Under the pieces are notes generated by a model. That model did not search any database and was not told the origin of the DNA. It was given only the letters and a program-made list of their open reading frames with translations. 64,000 bases of DNA from Pseudomonas asuensis (lineage in GTDB: Bacteria; Pseudomonadota; Gammaproteobacteria; Pseudomonadales; Pseudomonadaceae): the NCBI RefSeq assembly GCF_014646755.1, contig NZ_BMNW01000014.1:1-64000 (forward strand). Reading direction: 5' to 3'. The position numbers and the translations under genes are program-made. Of the stretch, positions 56,949-64,000 are shown piece by piece (within the stretch, counting starts at the first letter, position 1; every line of letters begins with the position of its first letter).

Positions 56949-59807
56949 CTAGTTGCTGCCAATATGAAGTTGTGCAGCGATACGCCCATTATTGCCTTGC
57001 TGACTTGTGTTGACATCAATTAAATAGATGCGACCTTCCTCTAACCCAGCATTCTCTATCAGATATTGTTTGATGGTTTGGGCGCGCGCTTGAGCAAGAC
57101 GCCTGAGAAGCAATTCGCTCGTTTTCCAGGAATCGAGAATGGCAGTGCTCAGCCGGCTTTGCCGTTCTGTATCAGGTAGATTTTCCCATTCTACGGGCGG
57201 CTGCTGTTTTAAGCGGGTGCGATAGACTGCCTCTAGCAGAGCAGGTCGCATGTCTTGCGGAACGGAGAGCTGGCTGGCCTCTGCAGGCACCTTATCGCCC
57301 CGTCGTTGTAGCAGGTTGTAATATTGCGTCTGAAATTCGTGCTCTAATCGTTGCGCTGAAAGTGAGGGGCCATCAATCTCGGCTGCGCTACGTCCTTCTA
57401 CATCCAGCTGTAGTTGCGGACGTTTCTTTAGCGCTTGAGCCAGGGCATCGAGCGACTGGCGAGCCTGATCCGTCAAATTAACCGAAGCTGCCTCAAATGG
57501 AATTTCGTTTAAATCAGTTTCTGCTCGTCCTGCCAGGCCTGCTAGCATTTTGAAGGGCGATTGAACGGCTCTTGCAACCATGTTGCGCAGTGTTTGCCAG
57601 ACGATGGGCGCTACACTGAAGTTAGGGTCATTGAGGTTACCTGCGACCGGAAGGGTTAGGTCGATTTTGCCATGAGAGTCTTTGAGTAATGCCACGGCAA
57701 GTCTTACAGGCAGGTCAACGGCATCCGGGCTGTCAATCCTTTCACCTAGTTCAAGCTGGTCCAGCACGAGATGGTTCTGAGCATCCAGCTTGCTGTTATC
57801 GATCCGGTAATTGAGGTCTAGATCCAAGCGCCCTTTGCGAATGGCATAACCGGCAAATTTACCTGAATAAGGCGTGAGTGTAGTGAGCTCAACATGGCGA
57901 AAGGCAGCCGTCACGTTCAATTTATTCAGCGGGTCTAGCGGGTTCAGGCGACCCTGGATGCTAACAGGCGCGAAGCGGTCTACCTTGCCGGTTAGGCTTA
58001 TCTCTGCAGGATCAGGGGTCTGGGTATCCAGTGTGCCAATCTGGCCGTTGAGCTCCTGGATTGCCGTTATGAAGCTGGGTGTAAGGCTGTAATCGGCAAA
58101 ATTGGCTGAGCCGTTAACAATGTGTATGCCCCCGATGCTTAACGCCAGCGGAGCGGTGTTATCAGGCGCTTCCTGCTTGGGCTGAGCAATTAACAATTGG
58201 CGGAAGTTGGTTGTCAGGTCTTCGTTGATGATTAGACGCGCATAAGGGCGCTTAAGTGTAATCCCATCAATGGCAAGACTCTTGCCGTGCTTGTAGTCAA
58301 TACCTTTGACCGTGAGTTGCTGCCAACGCAGAAAGTCTCGCTGGCGCTGCGTGTCCAATGTATGCAATTGGTTGAGCTGGGCCTGCCCGGTAAGGGTTAG
58401 CGCTAGAGGAGTTACGCTGTCGAGGGAGAGATGTATGTCGCTCGCCAGCATGCCACTACGGATTTCAAGGCGGATATACGGGGCGATATAGGCTTGGGCT
58501 AGACGCAGATCGATATCGCTGTTGACGATATGCAGGTGGGCAGTAATGGGGTTGAGCGTCAGCTCACCCTCAGTTTCAAGTCGCCCATGCAAGCCGATTT
58601 GAGCGTTTAGTTTGATTTCTGTAGGTGTCCGAGCTGCAAGGTCCAGATGGGATAATGCAAGGTCGATACTCTTGATATCTAGATCTACAGGTGTTGAGGC
58701 GGCTTGGTCGCTTAAATGAAGGCGGCCGTCTTGCAGGTGAGTTTTACCGATACTTACCTGCCAGCCTGGGATGCTCCTGGCAGGCTCGGGCTGGTCAGGA
58801 AAGGTGAACAGTTTGACCCAATCCAGTTGGCCATCCTTGTCTCTGGATACCCAGGCTTCTAAGCTCCGACTCTCAAGCTGGTCTATGTGGATTTGGCGTT
58901 TGGCTAAGTCCAGGGTGGCACCGCCTATAGCGAGACGGCCTAGTTGGACCTGTGGTGTTGCATGGGCGGCTTTACTGGAAAACTCATCAAGGCTCAGACT
59001 GGTTTTGGTCAGCTGTAGTTGAAAGGTCTTTCCGGTTTCGATGTGGTATTGGGTATGCCCATTCAGCCTACCCTTGTTGAGCGAAAGCGGTAGCGCTTCG
59101 CTCACATAAGCCCACCAGGGCGCGAGCGCAGCCTCTCTAAGATCAAGGGAGCCGCTTAAAGCAAAGGGTAGGGGTTGCAGCGTTCCTTCACTCTTGAGTG
59201 CGCCGTTCTGAGCTGTCTGGGCGCTTAGGGTAAAACGAGCTTTACTTTCCTGGCGAGTACTTACGTTTTCCAGGGTCAGATCAACAGGGTTAAGGCTTAT
59301 ATCAACGGGTTGTTTGAGCTGTTGGTCGCGGTAACGCACCTGAGCCTGTGTAATGACGAGAGCATCTATGGTTAGCGGAAATTGTTGCTCAGAGGCATCT
59401 GTCGTAGGCTTTTCCTGGGCAGTCGCATCCTTGGAAACTTTAAAAAGCTTGGTCAGATTCAACGAGCCGTCTTTTTCAAGCGTAACATCGACAAAAGGCT
59501 CTTCCAGCTCGATACGCGCCAAATGCGCTTCTCTACGCCAGAGGCTGTTTAGCTCAACGTTGGCGTAGAGGCGTTTAGCTGCCAAAACCGGGTGTTCGGC
59601 GGACCCAATGCGAAAACCCGTTAATGTCGCTTCAAGCGTAAACGGGTTAAATGTGATCTGATCGATCTGTGCAGGCTGTGTGGTGTAACGCGTCAACTGC
59701 TGATGGGCAAGATGTAGCGCGACACGCGGAACAATCAGGAAGCCAATCAGGCAATACAACAGGAAGAGCGACAACACAATGGGGGCGCGTTTCAATGCTT
59801 TGGGCAT
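56949..59807 (-). CDS. DUF748 / AsmA-like inner-membrane-anchored protein
   Basis: The 952-residue product has one N-terminal hydrophobic segment (about residues 9–29) and a very long periplasmic part. That part consists of repeated beta-strand-rich stretches, such as LDIKSIDLALSHLDLAARTPTE and LNPLDPLNKLNVTAAFRHVELTT, typical of DUF748/AsmA-like proteins that resemble bridge-forming lipid transporters. A C-terminal helical section with EIPFEAASVNLTDQARQSLDALAQ recalls OmpA-like repeats. Whether it moves lipids to the outer membrane is inference. It is the first gene of the operon with the DUF2845 pair. Confidence 0.85.
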   Translation of the reverse strand: MPKALKRAPIVLSLFLLYCLIGFLIVPRVALHLAHQQLTRYTTQPAQIDQITFNPFTLEATLTGFRIGSAEHPVLAAKRLYANVELNSLWRREAHLARIELEEPFVDVTLEKDGSLNLTKLFKVSKDATAQEKPTTDASEQQFPLTIDALVITQAQVRYRDQQLKQPVDISLNPVDLTLENVSTRQESKARFTLSAQTAQNGALKSEGTLQPLPFALSGSLDLREAALAPWWAYVSEALPLSLNKGRLNGHTQYHIETGKTFQLQLTKTSLSLDEFSSKAAHATPQVQLGRLAIGGATLDLAKRQIHIDQLESRSLEAWVSRDKDGQLDWVKLFTFPDQPEPARSIPGWQVSIGKTHLQDGRLHLSDQAASTPVDLDIKSIDLALSHLDLAARTPTEIKLNAQIGLHGRLETEGELTLNPITAHLHIVNSDIDLRLAQAYIAPYIRLEIRSGMLASDIHLSLDSVTPLALTLTGQAQLNQLHTLDTQRQRDFLRWQQLTVKGIDYKHGKSLAIDGITLKRPYARLIINEDLTTNFRQLLIAQPKQEAPDNTAPLALSIGGIHIVNGSANFADYSLTPSFITAIQELNGQIGTLDTQTPDPAEISLTGKVDRFAPVSIQGRLNPLDPLNKLNVTAAFRHVELTTLTPYSGKFAGYAIRKGRLDLDLNYRIDNSKLDAQNHLVLDQLELGERIDSPDAVDLPVRLAVALLKDSHGKIDLTLPVAGNLNDPNFSVAPIVWQTLRNMVARAVQSPFKMLAGLAGRAETDLNEIPFEAASVNLTDQARQSLDALAQALKKRPQLQLDVEGRSAAEIDGPSLSAQRLEHEFQTQYYNLLQRRGDKVPAEASQLSVPQDMRPALLEAVYRTRLKQQPPVEWENLPDTERQSRLSTAILDSWKTSELLLRRLAQARAQTIKQYLIENAGLEEGRIYLIDVNTSQQGNNGRIAAQLHIGSN

Positions 59808-59887
59808 GGCGTCTATCCATCAAGAGTGCTCTCCAGTATCGCACGTGCCGTGATAGTGCCAACGTCACCATGTACAAAGCGTGATCT

Positions 59888-60904
59888 TTACAACTGTAAA
59901 ATCAAGGTCTTAAGGGGTGGCTGGCCATCAAAGGAGGGGAAGTCCTCGTCTGGAGCGATGATTTGACAATCACGTACTGGTCGACCCTGTTTGCTGGCGC
60001 ATCGCAAAACAGACTCGCGCCACTCTGCCATAGACACTTTGGCCAGGTTGTTACAGCAGACAAGAGTGCCGTTTTCTGCGGTAGCTAGGAGCGCTGGTTT
60101 GAGCAGGCTCTGATAGTCACGATGAAGATCTACTGTCCCAAATGCACTCTTGGCCCAGGCAGGTGGATCAAGAAACACTAGGTCGAACGTGCGCTTTTCC
60201 AGGCGTGGATAGCTTGGCAAGCGCTGGTCTCGACGATGAGTAATGGGCAGGCCGGCCAGCTGACGGATAGCTGGAAAGTAGTCTGATTGAACGAACTGCA
60301 TGGGCGGTAACGAAGGATTAAGTGCGCCGTTCTCCTGGCCTACCGCCAGATTGCGAGTGGCAAAGTCCAGGTTCCACACCTCACGGGCGCCACCTGCCGC
60401 AGCACAAAGCCCTACGCCACAGGTATAGGCAAAAAGGTTCAAGACAGACTTGCCTTGGCTGTTTTGCTTGATCCAGCCTCGAGCGTTACGGAGGTCAAGA
60501 AATAACAGCGGGTCCTGACCCGCATGGCGACCTCGTACACGGTAGGTCAGACCCCACTCCTGAGCTGTAGTGGCTTCCAGTGCTTCTGGCTCAGCCATGT
60601 GAACGGCTCCGCTACGGTCAATCCGGGAGTTGCCCTGTGATCGGTCGTTATAGACAAGAAACAGCTCCTGTCCCAAGAAACGCTGCACCTGCTGGTGCAA
60701 TGCAAATACCACATCATTCTCGATCGATGCATGAAAGCTCTGAATGAGTAGCTGCGGGCCGTAACGGTCAAGCGTAAGGCCTGCTGCCCCTTCCTGGGAC
60801 CCATGGAACAGCCGGTAGCAATCGGTACCCTGGGCGTGGAGTCGTGCGATAAGTGACTCGCGGCGGGACAGTGCTGTGTCCAGCGCGGAGAAAAGGGTTT
60901 GCAT
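59888..60904 (-). CDS. Class I SAM-dependent methyltransferase, RlmI/RlmK-like
   Basis: This 338-residue protein resembles the rRNA cytosine-5 methyltransferases of the RlmI group. It has the central CYRLFHGSQEGAAGLTLDRYG segment, the SAM-binding LNLFAYTCGVGLCAAAGGA near residue 160, and the DPP motif in LVFLDPPAWAKS near residue 250. The N-terminal PUA domain of E. coli RlmI is missing, so its RNA target may differ. The ATG at 60904 is favoured over TTG at 60922. The gene lies between the MpaB-like gene and the DUF748 gene. Confidence 0.8.
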   Translation of the reverse strand: MQTLFSALDTALSRRESLIARLHAQGTDCYRLFHGSQEGAAGLTLDRYGPQLLIQSFHASIENDVVFALHQQVQRFLGQELFLVYNDRSQGNSRIDRSGAVHMAEPEALEATTAQEWGLTYRVRGRHAGQDPLLFLDLRNARGWIKQNSQGKSVLNLFAYTCGVGLCAAAGGAREVWNLDFATRNLAVGQENGALNPSLPPMQFVQSDYFPAIRQLAGLPITHRRDQRLPSYPRLEKRTFDLVFLDPPAWAKSAFGTVDLHRDYQSLLKPALLATAENGTLVCCNNLAKVSMAEWRESVLRCASKQGRPVRDCQIIAPDEDFPSFDGQPPLKTLILQL

Positions 60905-60972
60905 GAGCAGGCCTTGAAGCAAAGGTCAAGAAAGGCTCATAGGATACAGACTATGACCCGCCGTATGAATGA

Positions 60973-61851
60973 TCAGGGCTTGATTGTCTGGCCCATGCGG
61001 CGGCGAGCCCGATGCGAGGAGCCGTTACGTACCGCCCAACGTAGCAGGGGAGCGGTACGATTGATGCCGGCCCTTACCAAATGCCGTTCCGCCTGGCCGG
61101 GCAGGATATCCAGCTGCTGCGCAGCCCACTCAGGTAGCAGGTCGATGCCTGCTCTCATGATCAACGAGCCGAATGGCTTGGCCAGAGCACTGGGTGCCGG
61201 AGCTGAAAGGAGTATCCGGGTGATCTCTCGAGTACGTTCGTCACAGACGAGTTGTGGGCGCATCATATCAAGATAACGCTCGACCTCCGCCCGCGATTCC
61301 GGCACCTGTCGGGCACCCAGCTGCTTGGCAATCAGCGAGACTTCTCGGTAATAGCGGTCCTGCTCGTCAGGAGGAAACTGCGGATTGAAGTAGCGCAGGT
61401 ATGCCTTTAGGAAACTACTGACCTCTGCGACATGGACCCACGTTAATAGCTCAGGGTCATCGGCAGCATAGGGACGTCCATCGGCGGCTGTGCCTTTGAC
61501 ATGAGTATGAATCATTCGGACTTTTTCGATCAGCCGCCGCGCATCGGTCTGGTTGCCAAACGTAGTAGCTGCAATGAATTGACCGGTACGGCGTAGACGA
61601 CCCAGCATGTCTTCTCGAAAGCGGGAGTGATCCCAAACACCCGACAAGGCCAGTGGGTGCAGCATTTGCAAGAGTAGAGCTGCTACACCACCGATTATCA
61701 TGCAGGTGAAATCACTATGGACCTTCCAGCAGGCAGAATCAGGCCCGAACAGTCCCGGATCGCCTGGTGGGTTCTCGTAGTCGACTCCGCCCAGGCTTAA
61801 TCCAGTCAGGCTCATGACCTGATTTTCGATACGGCGTCGCAAGATTTCCAT
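60973..61851 (-). CDS. MpaB/DUF2236 oxygenase-family protein
   Basis: The 292-residue protein shows the DUF2236 pattern: GGVAALLLQMLHPLALSGV near the N-terminus, then the hallmark VRMIHTHVKG and the AADDPELLTWVHVAE segment near residue 130. Members include the haem-b latex-clearing protein family and MpaB-type oxygenases, so His and Lys residues in these motifs may bind haem. The substrate is unknown. It is transcribed from the same strand as acs, 81 bases downstream of it. Confidence 0.82.
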   Translation of the reverse strand: MEILRRRIENQVMSLTGLSLGGVDYENPPGDPGLFGPDSACWKVHSDFTCMIIGGVAALLLQMLHPLALSGVWDHSRFREDMLGRLRRTGQFIAATTFGNQTDARRLIEKVRMIHTHVKGTAADGRPYAADDPELLTWVHVAEVSSFLKAYLRYFNPQFPPDEQDRYYREVSLIAKQLGARQVPESRAEVERYLDMMRPQLVCDERTREITRILLSAPAPSALAKPFGSLIMRAGIDLLPEWAAQQLDILPGQAERHLVRAGINRTAPLLRWAVRNGSSHRARRRMGQTIKP

Positions 61852-61900
61852 TACAGCCCCAATGATGATTCATCACATAAAGCTTAATGGATAACGAGGC

Positions 61901-61924
61901 GCCAGGCATAAGGCTATGCCCGGC
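61901..61924. repeat. Imperfect hairpin between acs and the MpaB-like gene
   Basis: GCCAGGCATA-AGGC-TATGCCCGGC is a 10-bp stem with one mismatch. No T tract follows in either direction. It may stabilise the end of the acs mRNA. Confidence 0.5.
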
Positions 61925-61932
61925 GGTCCTGC

Positions 61933-63882
61933 TCACCCTTTAGCTGCAAGGTTTTGTCGGTGCTTGATCAGCTCCTGCACTACAGACGGATCAGCCAGTG
62001 TTGAGGTATCACCTAGGGTATCCAGTTCGTCACAGGCGATCTTACGCAGGATGCGACGCATGATTTTACCCGATCGGGTTTTGGGTAGACGTGGTGCCCA
62101 CTGGAGGAAGTCTGGCTTGGCGAAGCTGCCAATCTCCGAGCTGACTTGAGCCAGCAGACGCTTTTTCAGCTCGTCTGTGGGCTGTACGCCACCCATTGGA
62201 GTGACAAATGCATAGACGCACTGGCCTTTCACATCATGGGGACACCCCACTACCGCGGCCTCAGCCACTTCGTCATGCAGGGCCAGCACACTTTCTACTT
62301 CTGCCGTACCGATCCGGTGGCCGGATACGTTGATTACGTCATCTACACGGCCAGTAATCCAGTAGTACCCATCTTCATCGCGACGGGCACCGTCACCGGT
62401 GAAGTAGTAGCCAGGGTAGGCCTTGAAGTAGGTATCGATCATACGTTGATGATCACCATAGATGCTTCGTATCTGGCTGGGCCAGCTGGCCTTGATGGCC
62501 AGGACACCTGAGGCGGGCCCTTCAAGTTCCTTGCCCTTGTCATCCAGGAGGACCGGCTGAACGCCAAAGAAAGGACGCGTAGCCGAGCCGGGCTTAAGAT
62601 CTGTCGCGCCAGGGAGCGGTGCGATCAGGATGCTGCCCGTTTCAGTCTGCCACCAGGTATCAACAATGGGGCAGCGCTTCTCGCCTACGACGCGGTAGTA
62701 CCACTCCCAGGCTTCAGGGTTGATAGGCTCGCCTACGCTCCCCAAGAGACGGAGGCTGGCGCGGGAGCTTTTGTGCACATGGGCGTCCCCTTCACGCATC
62801 AGCGCACGAATTGCAGTGGGAGCCGTATAAAAGATGTTGACCTGATGTTTATCCACGACTTGCCAGAAGCGTGAGGCATCCGGATAGCTGGGCATGCCCT
62901 CATACATCAGTGTTGTGGCTCCGTTAGCCAACGGGCCGTAAACGATATAGCTATGGCCGGTTACCCAGCCTACATCTGCCGTACACCAGAAGATTTCACC
63001 TTCGTGGTAATCAAATACATATTTGAAGGTCATTGCAGAGCCCAACAGATAACCGCCGGTGGTATGCAATACCCCTTTGGGTTTTCCGGTTGAGCCAGAG
63101 GTGTAAAGGATGAAGAGTGGATCTTCTGCGTCTACCGGTTCGGCTGCGCATTCTTCGCTGACGCCCTGTACTGCGTCGTGATACCAGATGTCCCTGCCTT
63201 CAGTCCATGCAATCTCGCCCTTGGTTCGCTGTACCACGATGACATTGGCTACGTCTGGGCAGGAAGCTAGCGCCTTGTCCACATTGTTTTTGAGCGGGAC
63301 GCATTTGCCGCCGCGAGTCCCTTCATCTGCTGTGATAACGGTACGGCAATCGGCGTCTAGAATACGGTCGCGCAGCGCATCGGGTGAGAAGCCGCCAAAC
63401 ACTACGGAATGCACTGCACCGAGTCGGGAACAGGCCAGCATGGCATAGGCCGCTTCAGGAATCATGGGAAGGTACAGGCAGACGCGATCACCTTTCTTGA
63501 CGCCACGTTCCTTCAGGACATTGGCCAGTCTGCAAACGTTCTGGTGCAGTTCACGGTAGGTGATTTTTAGAGAGTCAGAAGGGTTATCACCTTCCCAGAT
63601 AATGGCGACCTGATCAGCACGCTTTTCGAGATGGCGGTCGATACAGTTGTAGGAAACATTCAGCTGACCGCCTTTGAACCATGAGGCTTCACCCTTAGCC
63701 AAGTCGCTGTGGTGAACTTCATCCCAGGGTTTGAACCAGTCCAGCATAGCCTTAGCCTGCTCGCCCCAGAAGCTTTCAGGGTCTTCAACGGACTGGCGAT
63801 AAAGGCGCTCATAGCCGTCCTTATCCAAGAGGGCTTGTTTTTGCACTGCTTCAGGCACGGGGTAGCGATGGTGTTCCGACAT
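61933..63882 (-). CDS. acs: Acetyl-CoA synthetase (AMP-forming)
   Basis: Acs activates acetate to acetyl-CoA through acetyl-AMP. The product is 649 residues. The AMP-binding signature [15 protein letters not shown] is near residue 263, the A5 motif [19 protein letters not shown] near 510, and the regulatory acetylation Lys is Lys606 in [11 protein letters not shown]. The start is set by CAGGAG ahead of the ATG at 63882. Its position next to the MpaB-like and DUF748 genes is that of the second acetyl-CoA synthetase of P. aeruginosa, which I recall as acsB. The promoter lies outside or near the edge of the window. Confidence 0.97.
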   Translation of the reverse strand: MSEHHRYPVPEAVQKQALLDKDGYERLYRQSVEDPESFWGEQAKAMLDWFKPWDEVHHSDLAKGEASWFKGGQLNVSYNCIDRHLEKRADQVAIIWEGDNPSDSLKITYRELHQNVCRLANVLKERGVKKGDRVCLYLPMIPEAAYAMLACSRLGAVHSVVFGGFSPDALRDRILDADCRTVITADEGTRGGKCVPLKNNVDKALASCPDVANVIVVQRTKGEIAWTEGRDIWYHDAVQGVSEECAAEPVDAEDPLFILYTSGSTGKPKGVLHTTGGYLLGSAMTFKYVFDYHEGEIFWCTADVGWVTGHSYIVYGPLANGATTLMYEGMPSYPDASRFWQVVDKHQVNIFYTAPTAIRALMREGDAHVHKSSRASLRLLGSVGEPINPEAWEWYYRVVGEKRCPIVDTWWQTETGSILIAPLPGATDLKPGSATRPFFGVQPVLLDDKGKELEGPASGVLAIKASWPSQIRSIYGDHQRMIDTYFKAYPGYYFTGDGARRDEDGYYWITGRVDDVINVSGHRIGTAEVESVLALHDEVAEAAVVGCPHDVKGQCVYAFVTPMGGVQPTDELKKRLLAQVSSEIGSFAKPDFLQWAPRLPKTRSGKIMRRILRKIACDELDTLGDTSTLADPSVVQELIKHRQNLAAKG

Positions 63883-63895
63883 GGCGGGCTCCTGT

Positions 63896-63921
63896 TGTGG
63901 TTGTTCTCCGCTTCAACCACA
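63896..63921 (-). promoter_or_regulatory. Hairpin in the acs leader
   Basis: TGTGGTTG and CAACCACA form a perfect 8-bp inverted repeat with a ten-base loop, just upstream of the acs ribosome binding site. The loop-to-start segment on the minus strand is A- and C-rich (AACAACCACAACAGG), partly like Hfq/Crc target sequences, but with a mismatch. Confidence 0.45.
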
Positions 63922-64000
63922 TTAGGCGCTATTTGGGCGATGGGGTTCAGCCGGGCGATAGAGTCTGTGCATTTCTAGCCGAAAGTCGTAGGCGCAAATA

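Noticed and set aside
63896-63921. Crc/Hfq target in the acs leader
   Set aside because: The A-rich segment departs from the AANAANAA pattern, so I recorded only the hairpin.

Overview
The window is a 64 kb piece of chromosome from a gammaproteobacterium, most likely a low- to mid-GC member of the Pseudomonadaceae. GC is in the low-to-mid 50s percent by eye; I did not count it. The attribution rests on gene order. The carA–(LysE/LeuE exporter)–carB–greA arrangement, the uvrA–MFS–ssb run, divergent bamE/fur, and pnp–BON–tandem DUF2845–DUF748–acs are all Pseudomonas-type neighbourhoods, and the protein sequences read as Pseudomonas-like. Almost everything is housekeeping. I see no prophage, insertion sequence, CRISPR array, rRNA operon or integrated element.

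Layout. 1–13,950: the end of tuf, then the S10, spc and alpha ribosomal protein operons (rpsJ to rplQ, including secY, rpmJ and rpoA), cut by three intrinsic terminators. 14,070–21,660: katA, a metallo-beta-lactamase-fold hydrolase, uvrA (reverse), a YajR-like MFS transporter and ssb. 21,860–26,060: a YccS-type FUSC membrane protein and an overlapping pair of extended-SDR genes, one of which has lost the catalytic Tyr/Lys pair. 26,080–33,750: bamE (reverse) and fur, recN (reverse, with two LexA-like boxes), and the heat-shock block grpE–dnaK–dnaJ with two near-perfect sigma-32 promoters, then dapB. 34,000–39,520: carA (UUG start), a LeuE-like exporter, carB and greA. 39,700–46,490: yhbY (reverse), a decayed rlmE pseudogene, ftsH, folP, glmM, tpiA, secG, tRNA-Leu(GAG) and initiator tRNA-fMet. 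46,610–55,220: rimP, nusA, infB, rbfA, truB, rpsO and pnp. 55,270–56,320: a BON-domain periplasmic protein with an apparent sigma-54 promoter and upstream inverted repeats, followed by a DUF2383 four-helix protein. 56,330–63,880, all reverse: two DUF2845 secreted proteins, a large DUF748 AsmA-like protein, an RlmI-like methyltransferase, an MpaB/DUF2236 oxygenase-family protein and acetyl-CoA synthetase.

How the genes work together. The first and third quarters build and service the translation machine: ribosomal proteins, RNA polymerase alpha, initiator tRNA, NusA, IF2, RbfA, TruB, RimP, PNPase, SecY/SecG and FtsH. Stress functions lie between them: catalase, UvrA, RecN, SSB, Fur and the DnaK system, with recognisable LexA and sigma-32 control sites.

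The most interesting observation is that rlmE, which makes the 23S rRNA Um2552 2'-O-methylation and normally lies between yhbY and ftsH, is present only as a wreck. It has at least two internal stops, a frameshift, a destroyed SAM-binding motif carrying a four-copy TTGAGCG repeat, and a D-to-E change at a catalytic residue. The neighbouring genes that depend on the same ribosome assembly pathway are intact. Second in interest are the sigma-54-type control region upstream of the BON/DUF2383 pair and the SDR pseudo-enzyme next to a normal epimerase. I found no convincing wholly novel system.
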